Shown here: positions 32,161-39,638 of the stretch, piece after piece
How positions within the stretch are numbered: position 1 is the first letter of the stretch
How the letters are laid out: the number at the start of each line of letters is the position of its first letter
NCBI GenBank assembly: GCA_934433485.1
Contig: CAKRZR010000017.1
Span: 1-45,625 of the forward strand
Direction of reading: 5' to 3'
DNA length: 45,625 nucleotides
Origin: an uncultured Eubacteriales bacterium
Lineage (GTDB): Bacteria; Bacillota; Clostridia; Oscillospirales; CAG-272
Notes under the pieces: model-generated
What the model was told of the DNA's origin: nothing
Database searches by the model: none
What the model saw: the letters and a program-made list of their open reading frames with translations, nothing else
Made by a program: the position numbers and the translations under genes

Positions 32161-33771
32161 ATGCAAAAACAGGTTTTTACCCCCGGCGCCTCGTTTCAGA
32201 GCGACACAATCTACGTAGCCGACCGTGCGGAATACCATATCTATCCCACCGACGCGACAGAGGTGATCCGTCCGTGGTGGACGTTTGTCTACAGCGACGA
32301 TAAGCCGCTGACTGCCGCGTTTGTCCTGCGGGGACTGCAAAACGTCACCATTGATCTCTCCGGCGCGAAGCTCATTTTCCATGGGCGGATCATGCCGTTT
32401 GCGCTCTTTGACTGCAAAAACGTGACCCTGCGCAATTTCTCCATCGATTACGACCGACCGTTTTTCACCGAAGGCACCGTGCTCGATTCCCATGACGGCG
32501 AGGTGACGATCGAGGTGCCGCCACTCTACCGGTATCGGATCGAGGGACGGGATCTCATTGCGGTATCGGACACCTGGGAGCATCGGCTTACAAACGGCGA
32601 CATGCTCTTCCGCTGCTTCGATCCGGAAACAAGACTGCCGTCGCGCCACAGCGGTGTGATCCTTGCCCTGATCGGCGACAACCTCACGCCCCGTCCGACG
32701 CCGCCGCTGCCAATCCACCAGCTTTTCGCCTATGACGCGGGGGAACGGAAAATCCGCATCACGGGTCTGCCGGAGAGCTTTGTACCACGCATTGGGGAGA
32801 TCCTTGCCATGACCCATGAGGATCGCCGTAAGCACGGGATCTTGCTTGAGCGTTCAGAGGATACCACCATCGAGAATATCCGCTTCTACCATATCGGCGC
32901 GATGGGTGTGGTCGCGAACCTCTGCCGCAACATCACGGTACGGCGGCTGGACATGTACATAGACGAAACCTGCGCCGACCGGGTCGTGACCGTCAACGCA
33001 GACAGCTTCCATACGTTCCACTGTGACGGAAAGATCGTCGTGGAGGACTGCCGATTTGAGAATATGCTTGACGACGCCATCAACATCCACGGCAACTACC
33101 TCTACTGTCTCGCAAAGACCGGGGAACGGGAGCTGCGTGTGGAGAGCAAGGCCCAGGCGCTTGTACAGATGGAGTATTTTCTGCCCGGCGACGCGGTGGT
33201 GATCTACAAGGGCAACACGCAGGAGGTGCGTACGCGCGGCGTGGTCGAATCAGCGGAATATGAGGGGGACAGCGACTATATGCGCGTCCGGTTCACGGAA
33301 AAAATCGGGGAGATTGAGGACGGCGACATGCTGGAGAGCGAGCGGATGCCGGAGATCGAGGTGTGCCGGTGTCACAGCCGGTGTATGGGCGGATTCCGTA
33401 TTTCCTCCAGCAGACGTGTGGTGATCGAGGACTGCACGTTTGAGACCGCGGCGTTTTCCGTCGCTTTCACGGGAGACATGAATTACTGGTTTGAAAACGG
33501 TCCGGTCAAGGATGTAACGATTCGCCGCTGTACGTTCACAAACTGTGCGATCCCGGTGACGACAGGCTGCGGTTTTCGACCGACCACGGCTGCTCCGTTC
33601 TATCACGAAAATCTCCGCTTTACGGAAAACGCCATCCATCTTGCCGGAAACGCCATTTTGGATCTTTCCGACATGCGTGGAATCACATATGAGAACAATA
33701 CGGTCACTGGCGTACAGGACGGGCAAATGCCTATCCGTCTGAACCGGTGCAGCGATGTAACGATCCGGTAA
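32161..33771 (+). CDS. GH110-like right-handed beta-helix glycosidase, copy 2
   Basis: The 536-residue protein is built of beta-helix coils (LQNVTIDLSGAKLIFHGRIM, KNVTLRNFSIDYDRPFFTEG, CRNITVRRLDMYIDETCADR). The segment VNADSFHTFHCDGKIVVEDC, then CRFENMLDDAINIHGNY, is the most GH110-like part, with Asp304-Asp305 as candidate catalytic acids at almost the same position as in copy 1. No signal peptide is seen. GH110 enzymes are exo-alpha-1,3-galactosidases. AAAGGAG precedes the start at 32161. In the same operon as the O-acetylesterase-like protein, it may trim galactose from de-acetylated glycans. Family placement is good; exact specificity is not known. Confidence 0.78.
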   Translation: MQKQVFTPGASFQSDTIYVADRAEYHIYPTDATEVIRPWWTFVYSDDKPLTAAFVLRGLQNVTIDLSGAKLIFHGRIMPFALFDCKNVTLRNFSIDYDRPFFTEGTVLDSHDGEVTIEVPPLYRYRIEGRDLIAVSDTWEHRLTNGDMLFRCFDPETRLPSRHSGVILALIGDNLTPRPTPPLPIHQLFAYDAGERKIRITGLPESFVPRIGEILAMTHEDRRKHGILLERSEDTTIENIRFYHIGAMGVVANLCRNITVRRLDMYIDETCADRVVTVNADSFHTFHCDGKIVVEDCRFENMLDDAINIHGNYLYCLAKTGERELRVESKAQALVQMEYFLPGDAVVIYKGNTQEVRTRGVVESAEYEGDSDYMRVRFTEKIGEIEDGDMLESERMPEIEVCRCHSRCMGGFRISSSRRVVIEDCTFETAAFSVAFTGDMNYWFENGPVKDVTIRRCTFTNCAIPVTTGCGFRPTTAAPFYHENLRFTENAIHLAGNAILDLSDMRGITYENNTVTGVQDGQMPIRLNRCSDVTIR

Positions 33772-33842
33772 GTACAGAGCGCACTATGCAAGCCTAAAGT
33801 CAGGAGAACACTGATGAAAGGTGGACCGCGCGCGAATCTATT

Positions 33843-33884
33843 AGGAAGCCTCTGATTTAAGGGTATTTATTCAGAGGTGCCTTA
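33843..33884 (+). other. imperfect hairpin, possible terminator or old IS end
   Basis: AGGAAGCCTCTGA and TTCAGAGGTGCCTTA form an imperfect stem around an AT-rich loop, about 70 bases after the GH110-like gene. The sequence resembles terminal repeats of some insertion sequences, but no transposase is attached; it may also end transcription. Confidence 0.35.
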
Positions 33885-33936
33885 GAATTTTCAACGCATC
33901 CCTAAAAAATCTATTTACATTCGGAGGACAAACGCA

Positions 33937-35430
33937 ATGAAACATGGCATGACAAAGCGACTCTGCGCACTATTCCTGCTCACGGCAATGCTCGCGTCCT
34001 GCGGCAATGGAGGAAACGCGGAAACCACATCAGACAACGGTACGGAGTCGATTACGGAAGCGGCTAGTACCACAGAAAACGAGGAAACAGAAGCGACGTA
34101 TCCCGCCGAGGTGAAAAAGTATGACGGGTACACATTCACGATCCTGAACCAGGAGGACGATTTCTGGACAGGTTCCAATCACATTCTCGATTACGAGGAG
34201 ATGACCGGCGATGGTCTGTCGGACGCGGTCTACAATCGGAACCGTGATGCGGAAGCGACGCTTGACATCAAGCTGGAGATCATCAAGGGTTCGCTCGGAC
34301 AGACGAACGATATGCGCGCGATGATGAATAAGGCGGTCGCGGCGATGGAGGATATATACGACGTGGTGTATATACCGCTCAACTATTCCGGCGCCACTTC
34401 CTTTGACGGAAAGAGCACATTGAATTTGCATACCGTGAAGAGTCTGCTGCTAGACAGGGAATGGTGGAGCCAGTCGTTTATCAAAGAAGCGACCATCGGC
34501 GACAATCTGCTCTACACAACCATCGACTATGTGAATCTGATGGGCTACGCGTACAGCAACGGTCTTATCTTCAATCGCGGCATGTACGAAAAGTACGGCA
34601 TGGAGACACCGTATGAGTTTGTTCGCGCAGGAAAATGGACATACGACCGGATGAATGAGGCGATTGCGAACGTGGTCAGCATGGGTACACAGACGGATTG
34701 GAAGCCGGATCTCGGCGGTGATGCCATCTATGGCTTGGTCGGACAGCACGCGGAAGCAACCGTCACGCTTCTGCAGGCGTCCGGTGAGCGGTTGATCGTG
34801 AAAGACGATAAAAACATGCCTGTTCTCAACACCGCCATCGACCGTGCCATGGATGCGTACGATCGACTCATGCAGATTTTCTCCCTTGAGGGCAACTGCA
34901 TGCTCATCAATAAGCCGGAATGCCAGGGATTCATGTTCCTATTGGAGGACAGAGGACTTTTCTATATTGGCGCGCTCGGTTCCACCAGTTCCAGTACCTA
35001 CAGAGAGTCCGATGCGGAATACGGGATTCTGCCGGTGCCGAAATATATGGAGGAGCAGACGGATTACAACACAATGGTGAGCCAGTACACGTTTGCGCTG
35101 AACATTCCGTTGACCGCCGGGGATCCGGAGCGCACAGGCGCGATCATGGACTATCTTGCGTACCAGTCGTACCGCAACGTCATTCCGGTGCTCCAGACCA
35201 ACATGTGTTACAAAGGCGTGTCCGACCCGAACGATATTGAGATGATGGACGTTCTCCTGTCCACCCAGACGCTTGACATCGGACAGCTCTATGGTTGGAC
35301 GGCGGATTTTCTGAACACAGCATGCGGTGAATCGAAGATGCTGAAGGGCGTGAATACCTTCGTTTCCGACTGGGCGAAGCGGACGGATCAGATCGAGAGC
35401 AAAATAGAAAAGCTGTTTACGGAAGAATGA
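33937..35430 (+). CDS. extracellular solute-binding lipoprotein 5 (separate subgroup)
   Basis: The 497-residue lipoprotein has a signal peptide with lipobox TAMLASC and a Thr/Glu-rich linker. Its binding domain begins YDGYTFTILNQEDDFWTGS and has NRDAEATLDIKLEI, LLDREWWSQSFIKEATIGDN, YEFVRAGKWTYDRMNEAIAN and YGILPVPKYMEEQTDYNTM. It belongs to the same broad family as the lipoproteins at 5-12 kb but lacks their GDDAYDW and DxDGDG loops and their leader hairpin, so it is a different subgroup. GGAGGAC precedes the ATG at 33937. It overlaps the following truncated esterase gene by ATGA, so the two were coupled. No permease is present. Confidence 0.82.
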   Translation: MKHGMTKRLCALFLLTAMLASCGNGGNAETTSDNGTESITEAASTTENEETEATYPAEVKKYDGYTFTILNQEDDFWTGSNHILDYEEMTGDGLSDAVYNRNRDAEATLDIKLEIIKGSLGQTNDMRAMMNKAVAAMEDIYDVVYIPLNYSGATSFDGKSTLNLHTVKSLLLDREWWSQSFIKEATIGDNLLYTTIDYVNLMGYAYSNGLIFNRGMYEKYGMETPYEFVRAGKWTYDRMNEAIANVVSMGTQTDWKPDLGGDAIYGLVGQHAEATVTLLQASGERLIVKDDKNMPVLNTAIDRAMDAYDRLMQIFSLEGNCMLINKPECQGFMFLLEDRGLFYIGALGSTSSSTYRESDAEYGILPVPKYMEEQTDYNTMVSQYTFALNIPLTAGDPERTGAIMDYLAYQSYRNVIPVLQTNMCYKGVSDPNDIEMMDVLLSTQTLDIGQLYGWTADFLNTACGESKMLKGVNTFVSDWAKRTDQIESKIEKLFTEE

Positions 35431-35703
35431 AGCTACATCCGATTTTTACTTCCGGTATGGTTTTTGCGGCAGGAAAAGCGATTCGTATATTCGGTCAAGG
35501 CAGAGGGAATATTACTGTATATCTGAATGGTGAGACAGTGAACCAGATTTGCACTTGTGAAAAATGGCTCGTACAGCTGCCGCCCATGCCGGAGGGCGGT
35601 CCGTACGACTGTGTGATCGATATGAATGGAAAACGAATTGTTCTTCAGGATGTATACATAGGCACAGTGGTTTTATTTGCTGGACAATCCAATATGCAGT
35701 TTA
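35427..35703 (+). pseudogene. 5' fragment of a second SASA-type esterase, interrupted by IS630
   Basis: From an ATG overlapping the previous stop, about 92 residues can be read: KLHPIFTSGMVFAAGKAIRI, a beta domain, and LQDVYIGTVVLFAGQSNMQF. That is the N-terminal domain and block I (GQSN) of a sialate O-acetylesterase-like protein. At that point the IS630-family element begins. Beyond the element no matching 3' part is found; a hairpin and prophage debris follow directly. The catalytic His/Asp block is therefore lost. The gene was coupled to lipoprotein 5, repeating the esterase/glycan theme of the upstream operon. Confidence 0.8.
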
Positions 35704-35768
35704 TAGCAGTTCATGAAAATAGTGCAACCTCTTGACAAAAGGTGTAAAATTGAGGAGAGGTGATACAA

Positions 35769-36188
35769 ATGTTACACAATGAAACCAGAAAACTGCTGAT
35801 CGAAGCGGTGGAAAAAACACACAATGTACAGGAAGTTGCGGATTGCTATTCGGTAAATCGCAGCACGGTGTATCGTCTGAAAAAGCGTTGGGAGGAAACC
35901 GGTTCTTTAGAAGTACGAACATCCTCTCGAGGAAGAAAGCCGGCATTAAGCCCGGAAGAGCTCGAAAGCATCGATCAGCTGGTTAAAAACAAATCCGATA
36001 TCACGCTGCAGGAGATCATCGATACATTGCATCTCACCGTCAGCATTGAGACGGTCCGAAAGGCGCTGCTGAAGCTGGGATACCGTCGGAAGAAGAAATC
36101 TCTCCATGCTAGCGAACAGGAGCGTCCCCGATGTGGCGGCGAAGAGAAAAGCATGGAGCGGCATTATATCCGGGTTCAACACAAATAA
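35769..36188 (+). CDS. IS630-family transposase, N-terminal frame (OrfA)
   Basis: The 139-residue frame contains the DNA-binding part of the transposase: VEKTHNVQEVADCYSVNRST, then VYRLKKRWEETGSLE (first HTH) and ITLQEIIDTLHLTVSIETVR, then KALLKLGYRRKKKSLHASEQ (second HTH). After ERP the frame runs into 25 non-family residues and stops. The family-like continuation is in the +1 frame, which starts to match directly after ERP at a CCCC run near 36124-36128. GGAGAGGTG lies before the ATG at 35769. Either programmed +1 slippage at CCC-C or a one-base insertion joins it to OrfB. Confidence 0.82.
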   Translation: MLHNETRKLLIEAVEKTHNVQEVADCYSVNRSTVYRLKKRWEETGSLEVRTSSRGRKPALSPEELESIDQLVKNKSDITLQEIIDTLHLTVSIETVRKALLKLGYRRKKKSLHASEQERPRCGGEEKSMERHYIRVQHK

Positions 36189-36696
36189 TCTTGTATTTCT
36201 GGACAAAAGCGGCTGCAATACCGACATGACATGGCGGTATGCCTATGCTAAAGGCGGAAGCAGAGCGGTGGATTCCGCGCCGCTTTCCAAACCCAAAAAT
36301 ACAACGATTTTGTCATCGGTCCAATTGGACGGAAGGCTGCACTACACGACTTTCTCAGGCGGCACGACAGTAGAGAAATTCAAGCAGTACCTGGAGTGTG
36401 ATTTGCTGCCTTATCTGAATCGTGATTCTGTCCTTGTGATGGATAATATGAAGTCACACCATACCAAAACGATAACGCAGCTGCTGGAGCGAGCAGGTAT
36501 TCGATATCTTTTCCTTCCACCATATAGCCCTGACCTGAATCCCATTGAAAAGCTCTGGTCGAAAGTGAAGGCTCTTTTTCGCAAGTTCAAAGTCAGGTCT
36601 TTGGAAATCCTTCCTAATGCGATTCAGAATGCTTTCCGAACAGTTTCCCACTCTGACTGTTTCGCCTGGTTCTGCTCTTGTGGATATTCGCAATAA
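36106..36696 (+). CDS. IS630-family transposase, catalytic frame (OrfB)
   Basis: The readable 196 residues hold the DDE catalytic core: LVFLDKSGCNTDMTWRYAYA (first Asp), VLVMDNMKSHHTKTITQLLE (second Asp) and IRYLFLPPYSPDLNPIEKLW (Glu). The frame's own ATG at 36106 has no good ribosome site, and family similarity begins at about PDVAAKRKAW. The active protein would therefore be an OrfA-OrfB fusion made by a +1 shift. If the shift is a mutation, the element is inactive; all catalytic residues are intact. Confidence 0.82.
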   Translation: MLANRSVPDVAAKRKAWSGIISGFNTNNLVFLDKSGCNTDMTWRYAYAKGGSRAVDSAPLSKPKNTTILSSVQLDGRLHYTTFSGGTTVEKFKQYLECDLLPYLNRDSVLVMDNMKSHHTKTITQLLERAGIRYLFLPPYSPDLNPIEKLWSKVKALFRKFKVRSLEILPNAIQNAFRTVSHSDCFAWFCSCGYSQ

Positions 36697-36722
36697 TTGG
36701 TTGAATTGCTATAGACATAAAC

Positions 36723-36760
36723 AATCCTCCGTATGATCTAAACCATACGGAGGATTCATT
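36723..36760. terminator. perfect hairpin between IS630 and prophage remnant
   Basis: AATCCTCCGTATG (36723-36735) and CATACGGAGGATT (36744-36756) form a perfect 13-bp stem; CATTGTTTT follows. Likely a terminator of the phage packaging-gene region or of its upstream neighbour. Confidence 0.55.
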
Positions 36761-36811
36761 GTTTTACGACCACCCGGCTATGCGGCTGCTTTTTCTTTGG
36801 GGAGGAGGTGA

Positions 36812-37560
36812 GTGCCTATTCCGAAATGGAAGAAATACAAACCCACGCCGTTCATGGAAAAGACTTAGCACTACGATAAAGACTCCGCGGACTATGCTGT
36901 CGCGTTCATCGAGTCGCTGTGTCACACCAAAGGCACGTGGGCAGGCAAGCCGTTTGCACTCATCGACTAGCAGGAGCAGATCATCCGGGATCTGTTCGGG
37001 GTGGTCAAAGAGAACGGGTACCGCCAGTTCAACACGGCGTATATCGAGATCCCGAAGAAGATGGGCAAGTCTGAACTTGCGGCGGCGGTGGCACTGCTCC
37101 TGACCTGCGGCGATGGCGAGGAACGTGCGGAGGTATACGGCTGTGCGGCGGACAGACAGCAGGCGTCCATCGTATTTGAGGTAGCCGCCGACATGGTGCG
37201 CATGTGTCCGGCTCTCGCAAAGCGCGTGAAGATCAACGCATCTATGACACGCATGATCTATCTGCCGACCAACAGCTTCTATCAGGTGCTGTCCGCGGAG
37301 GCGTATTCCAAACATGGCTTCAACATCCACGGCGTGGTGTTCGATGAGCTGCACACACAGCCGAACCGAAAGCTGTTCGACGTCATGACAAAAGGCTCCG
37401 GCGACGCAAGAATGCAGCCGCTGTACTTCCTGACCACCACTGCCGGGACGGACACGAAATCGATCTGTTACGAGACGCACCAGAAAGCGAAAGATCTTCT
37501 TGAAGGCAGGAAGATCGACCCGACATTCTACTGTCGACAGCAGCAAAAACGGCGTGACAA
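36812..37560 (+). pseudogene. phage terminase large subunit, 5' part with two TAG codons
   Basis: From a GTG preceded by GGAGGAGG the frame reads PIPKWKKYKPTPFMEKT, then TAG (36866-36868), HYDKDSADYAVAFIESLCHT, KGTWAGKPFALID, TAG (36968-36970), QEQIIRDLFGVVKENGYRQF, then the ATPase: IEIPKKMGKSELAAAVALLL (Walker A-like) and INIHGVVFDELHTQ-type Walker B (GVVFDELH). The second TAG stands where terminases have Trp (DWQE), so a TGG to TAG change is most likely. Family similarity ends at about KIDPTFY (37535). The nuclease half is missing, and a bacterial promoter starts at 37595. HK97-type TerL is clear; it is not functional unless TAG is read through. Confidence 0.8.
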
Positions 37561-37594
37561 CTGGCGGTTGTCGAAAATAGTTACCCGCGATTGC

Positions 37595-37623
37595 TTGACG
37601 CATACGAATGGAAATCGTATAAT
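37595..37623 (+). promoter_or_regulatory. promoter of the XRE-ADP-ribosylglycohydrolase gene
   Basis: TTGACG (37595-37600) and a perfect TATAAT (37618-37623) have a 17 bp spacer, right at the edge of the terminase remnant. Confidence 0.7.
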
Positions 37624-37657
37624 AAAGATACCAAAATTTCTTTAAGGAGATATGCGT

Positions 37658-39253
37658 ATGCAACTGAAGGACAGAATTTTCAAGCTGCGAACCGACCTGC
37701 ACATGACGAGGGAACAATTTGCCGATGAATTTGGAATCTCGAAGCAAGCGGTGCAAAAGTGGGAGAACGGGACCGCCACTCCTGATCTCTCTAAATTCAT
37801 CGAAATGTCAAAGCGTTTTGACATTTCCTTGGACGCCCTGATCTTAGACCGTGATATGCGCGCCGTGGAAGACAGCCGTGGCAAAATCAAAATCTGCCCC
37901 AACTACCAGAATATGGACAAATGGGAGATGTATTCATCGGCGATCCAGTTTGAATACCAACAGGGAATGGACGAAGGACTGGACATTGAAAGATATAAGG
38001 ATGTTTTCTTTGCCATCTCTAAACTGCCTATCGGCAGGATAAAGGAAAAATTCGGCGATGTCATTTATGAGATTATCTCCAATGCGGAACAGAGGGAAGG
38101 TTATCCGTATACCGAACCGTCCACATTAGAGGAAATCAAAGCCTTGCGCAAGCCATATGCGTTTGAAAGAAAGCTCGACGAAAAAAGCGTTCGCGAGAGC
38201 AAACTCACAGGCGCCTGGTTCGGCAGGATTTGCGGCTGTCTACTCGGAAAGAGTCTGGAAGGCATCCGCACGGAGGAACTGGTGCCGCTGTTAAAGGAAA
38301 TCGGCAATTACCCGATGCGTCGGTACATCCTACAAAGCGACATCGACAAAATAGACGTTACAAAATACATATACGACCTACGCAACAAGCCATATGCGGA
38401 CACAGTGACCTATATGCCGTATGACGATGACACCAATTATACGGTGCTCTCGCAAATGATTATCTATGATTATGGTAAGCATTTCACACCGTTGAACGTC
38501 ATGCAGGCATGGGTCCGTTATCAGCCGAAGGACTCCTACTGCACCGCAGAGCATGTCGCGTTCTGCAATTTCGTTCAGGGTTATGAACCGCCGTGCTCCG
38601 CTATTTTCAAGAATCCATACAGGGAATGGATCGGTGCGCAGATCCGGACAGACTATTACGGCTACATCAATCCCGGCGATCCGGAAGCCGCCGCAGATAT
38701 GGCATGGCGGGACGCATCGATCTCACATGTCAAAAACGGCATCTACAGCGCGATGTTTGTGTCGGCTGCTCTCGCAGCGGCAGCCCTAACCGACAACCTC
38801 GAGGACGTCATCCTCGCCGGACTTGCCGAAATCCCCACCACATCCCGCTTGTACGAGTCGTTAATGGGCGTGTATACCGGGTATAAAAACGGTGTATCAG
38901 AAAAAGACTGCTTCCAAGCCATCCATGAAAGATACGATGAGCACAACAACCATGACTGGTGCCATGCCATTTCCAACTCTGCGATCGTGGTCGCCTCCCT
39001 GCTTTACGGGAACGGAGATTTCGGCAGATCGATCTGCATGGCGAATGAGGCCGGATTCGACACGGACTGCAACGGCGCGACAGTCGGCTCCATCTTCGGC
39101 ATGACAAAAGGGATCGAGAGCATTCCGAAATGCTGGACAGATCCGCTGAACGATACGCTGGAAACCTCGATCTTCCATGTCGGTACTGTACGTATCACCG
39201 ACAGAGTTCGAAAAACGATCGATCAAATCGAATATCTGAAAACGCTAAAATAA
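37658..39253 (+). CDS. XRE HTH fused to ADP-ribosylglycohydrolase
   Basis: The 531-residue protein joins an N-terminal XRE HTH (about 1-65: TREQFADEFGISKQAVQKWE, NGTATPDLSKFIEMSKRFDI) to a linker of about 110 residues and an ADP-ribosylglycohydrolase (ARH/DraG) domain (about 185-531). The two metal-binding clusters are intact: MPYDDDTNYTV (Asp256-258) and GFDTDCNGATVGS (Asp468, Asp470). ARH enzymes remove ADP-ribose from proteins, nucleic acids or small molecules with two Mg2+ ions. I prefer the ATG at 37658 (8 bases after AAGGAG) over 37652. It could be an ADP-ribose-responsive regulator or a sugar-pathway regulator using the fold as sensor. It has its own promoter and heads the cargo region. 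Confidence 0.85.
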   Translation: MQLKDRIFKLRTDLHMTREQFADEFGISKQAVQKWENGTATPDLSKFIEMSKRFDISLDALILDRDMRAVEDSRGKIKICPNYQNMDKWEMYSSAIQFEYQQGMDEGLDIERYKDVFFAISKLPIGRIKEKFGDVIYEIISNAEQREGYPYTEPSTLEEIKALRKPYAFERKLDEKSVRESKLTGAWFGRICGCLLGKSLEGIRTEELVPLLKEIGNYPMRRYILQSDIDKIDVTKYIYDLRNKPYADTVTYMPYDDDTNYTVLSQMIIYDYGKHFTPLNVMQAWVRYQPKDSYCTAEHVAFCNFVQGYEPPCSAIFKNPYREWIGAQIRTDYYGYINPGDPEAAADMAWRDASISHVKNGIYSAMFVSAALAAAALTDNLEDVILAGLAEIPTTSRLYESLMGVYTGYKNGVSEKDCFQAIHERYDEHNNHDWCHAISNSAIVVASLLYGNGDFGRSICMANEAGFDTDCNGATVGSIFGMTKGIESIPKCWTDPLNDTLETSIFHVGTVRITDRVRKTIDQIEYLKTLK

Positions 39254-39408
39254 GAAAACACAATCTCAGGCTGTTTTTGCACCTATAAACAGGTCTGCCG
39301 CACAGCAGGAAGCGCTTCATCACAAGGCGTTTTGTACAATCCATCCCTGCGCCGTCTCCGGGGACGAAATTTTGATAACCGCAGACAGCGTTTCTTTAGA
39401 GCAAGCTC

Positions 39409-39437
39409 TTGCATTTTCGGGACACTTCTGCTATAAT
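39409..39437 (+). promoter_or_regulatory. promoter of the sugar-metabolism operon
   Basis: TTGCAT (39409-39414) and a perfect TATAAT (39432-39437) have a 17 bp spacer; the leader to the next gene is about 195 nt. The gap 39254-39408 holds nothing I recognise. Confidence 0.65.
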
Positions 39438-39638
39438 AATTCAACAAATCGCGCGTTTTCCTAAGGATGCGCTCTGGATCCATCGCGAGTTTGGGCTGAA
39501 AAGCTTGAATATATGGTTTTGAGCGCAAAATCAACCTGAAATCGGCGTTTTCCGTCGTCCTTGATGGAGCCTGCCGCTTGTGTGGGCGTATATGCCCTAC
39601 GATATAAAACGCGTATATCTGCCCCCACAGGAGGACCT

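Larger units (their letters stand above)
35704..36711 (+). mobile_element. IS630-family insertion sequence, about 1008 bp
   Basis: The ends TAGCAGTTCA (left) and the complement of the right end, TAGCAATTCA, form short imperfect inverted repeats. Each is flanked by TA (35702-35703 and 36712-36713), the target duplicated by IS630/mariner elements. Two overlapping transposase frames lie inside. It sits within a SASA esterase gene and at the border with prophage remnants. Confidence 0.8.
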
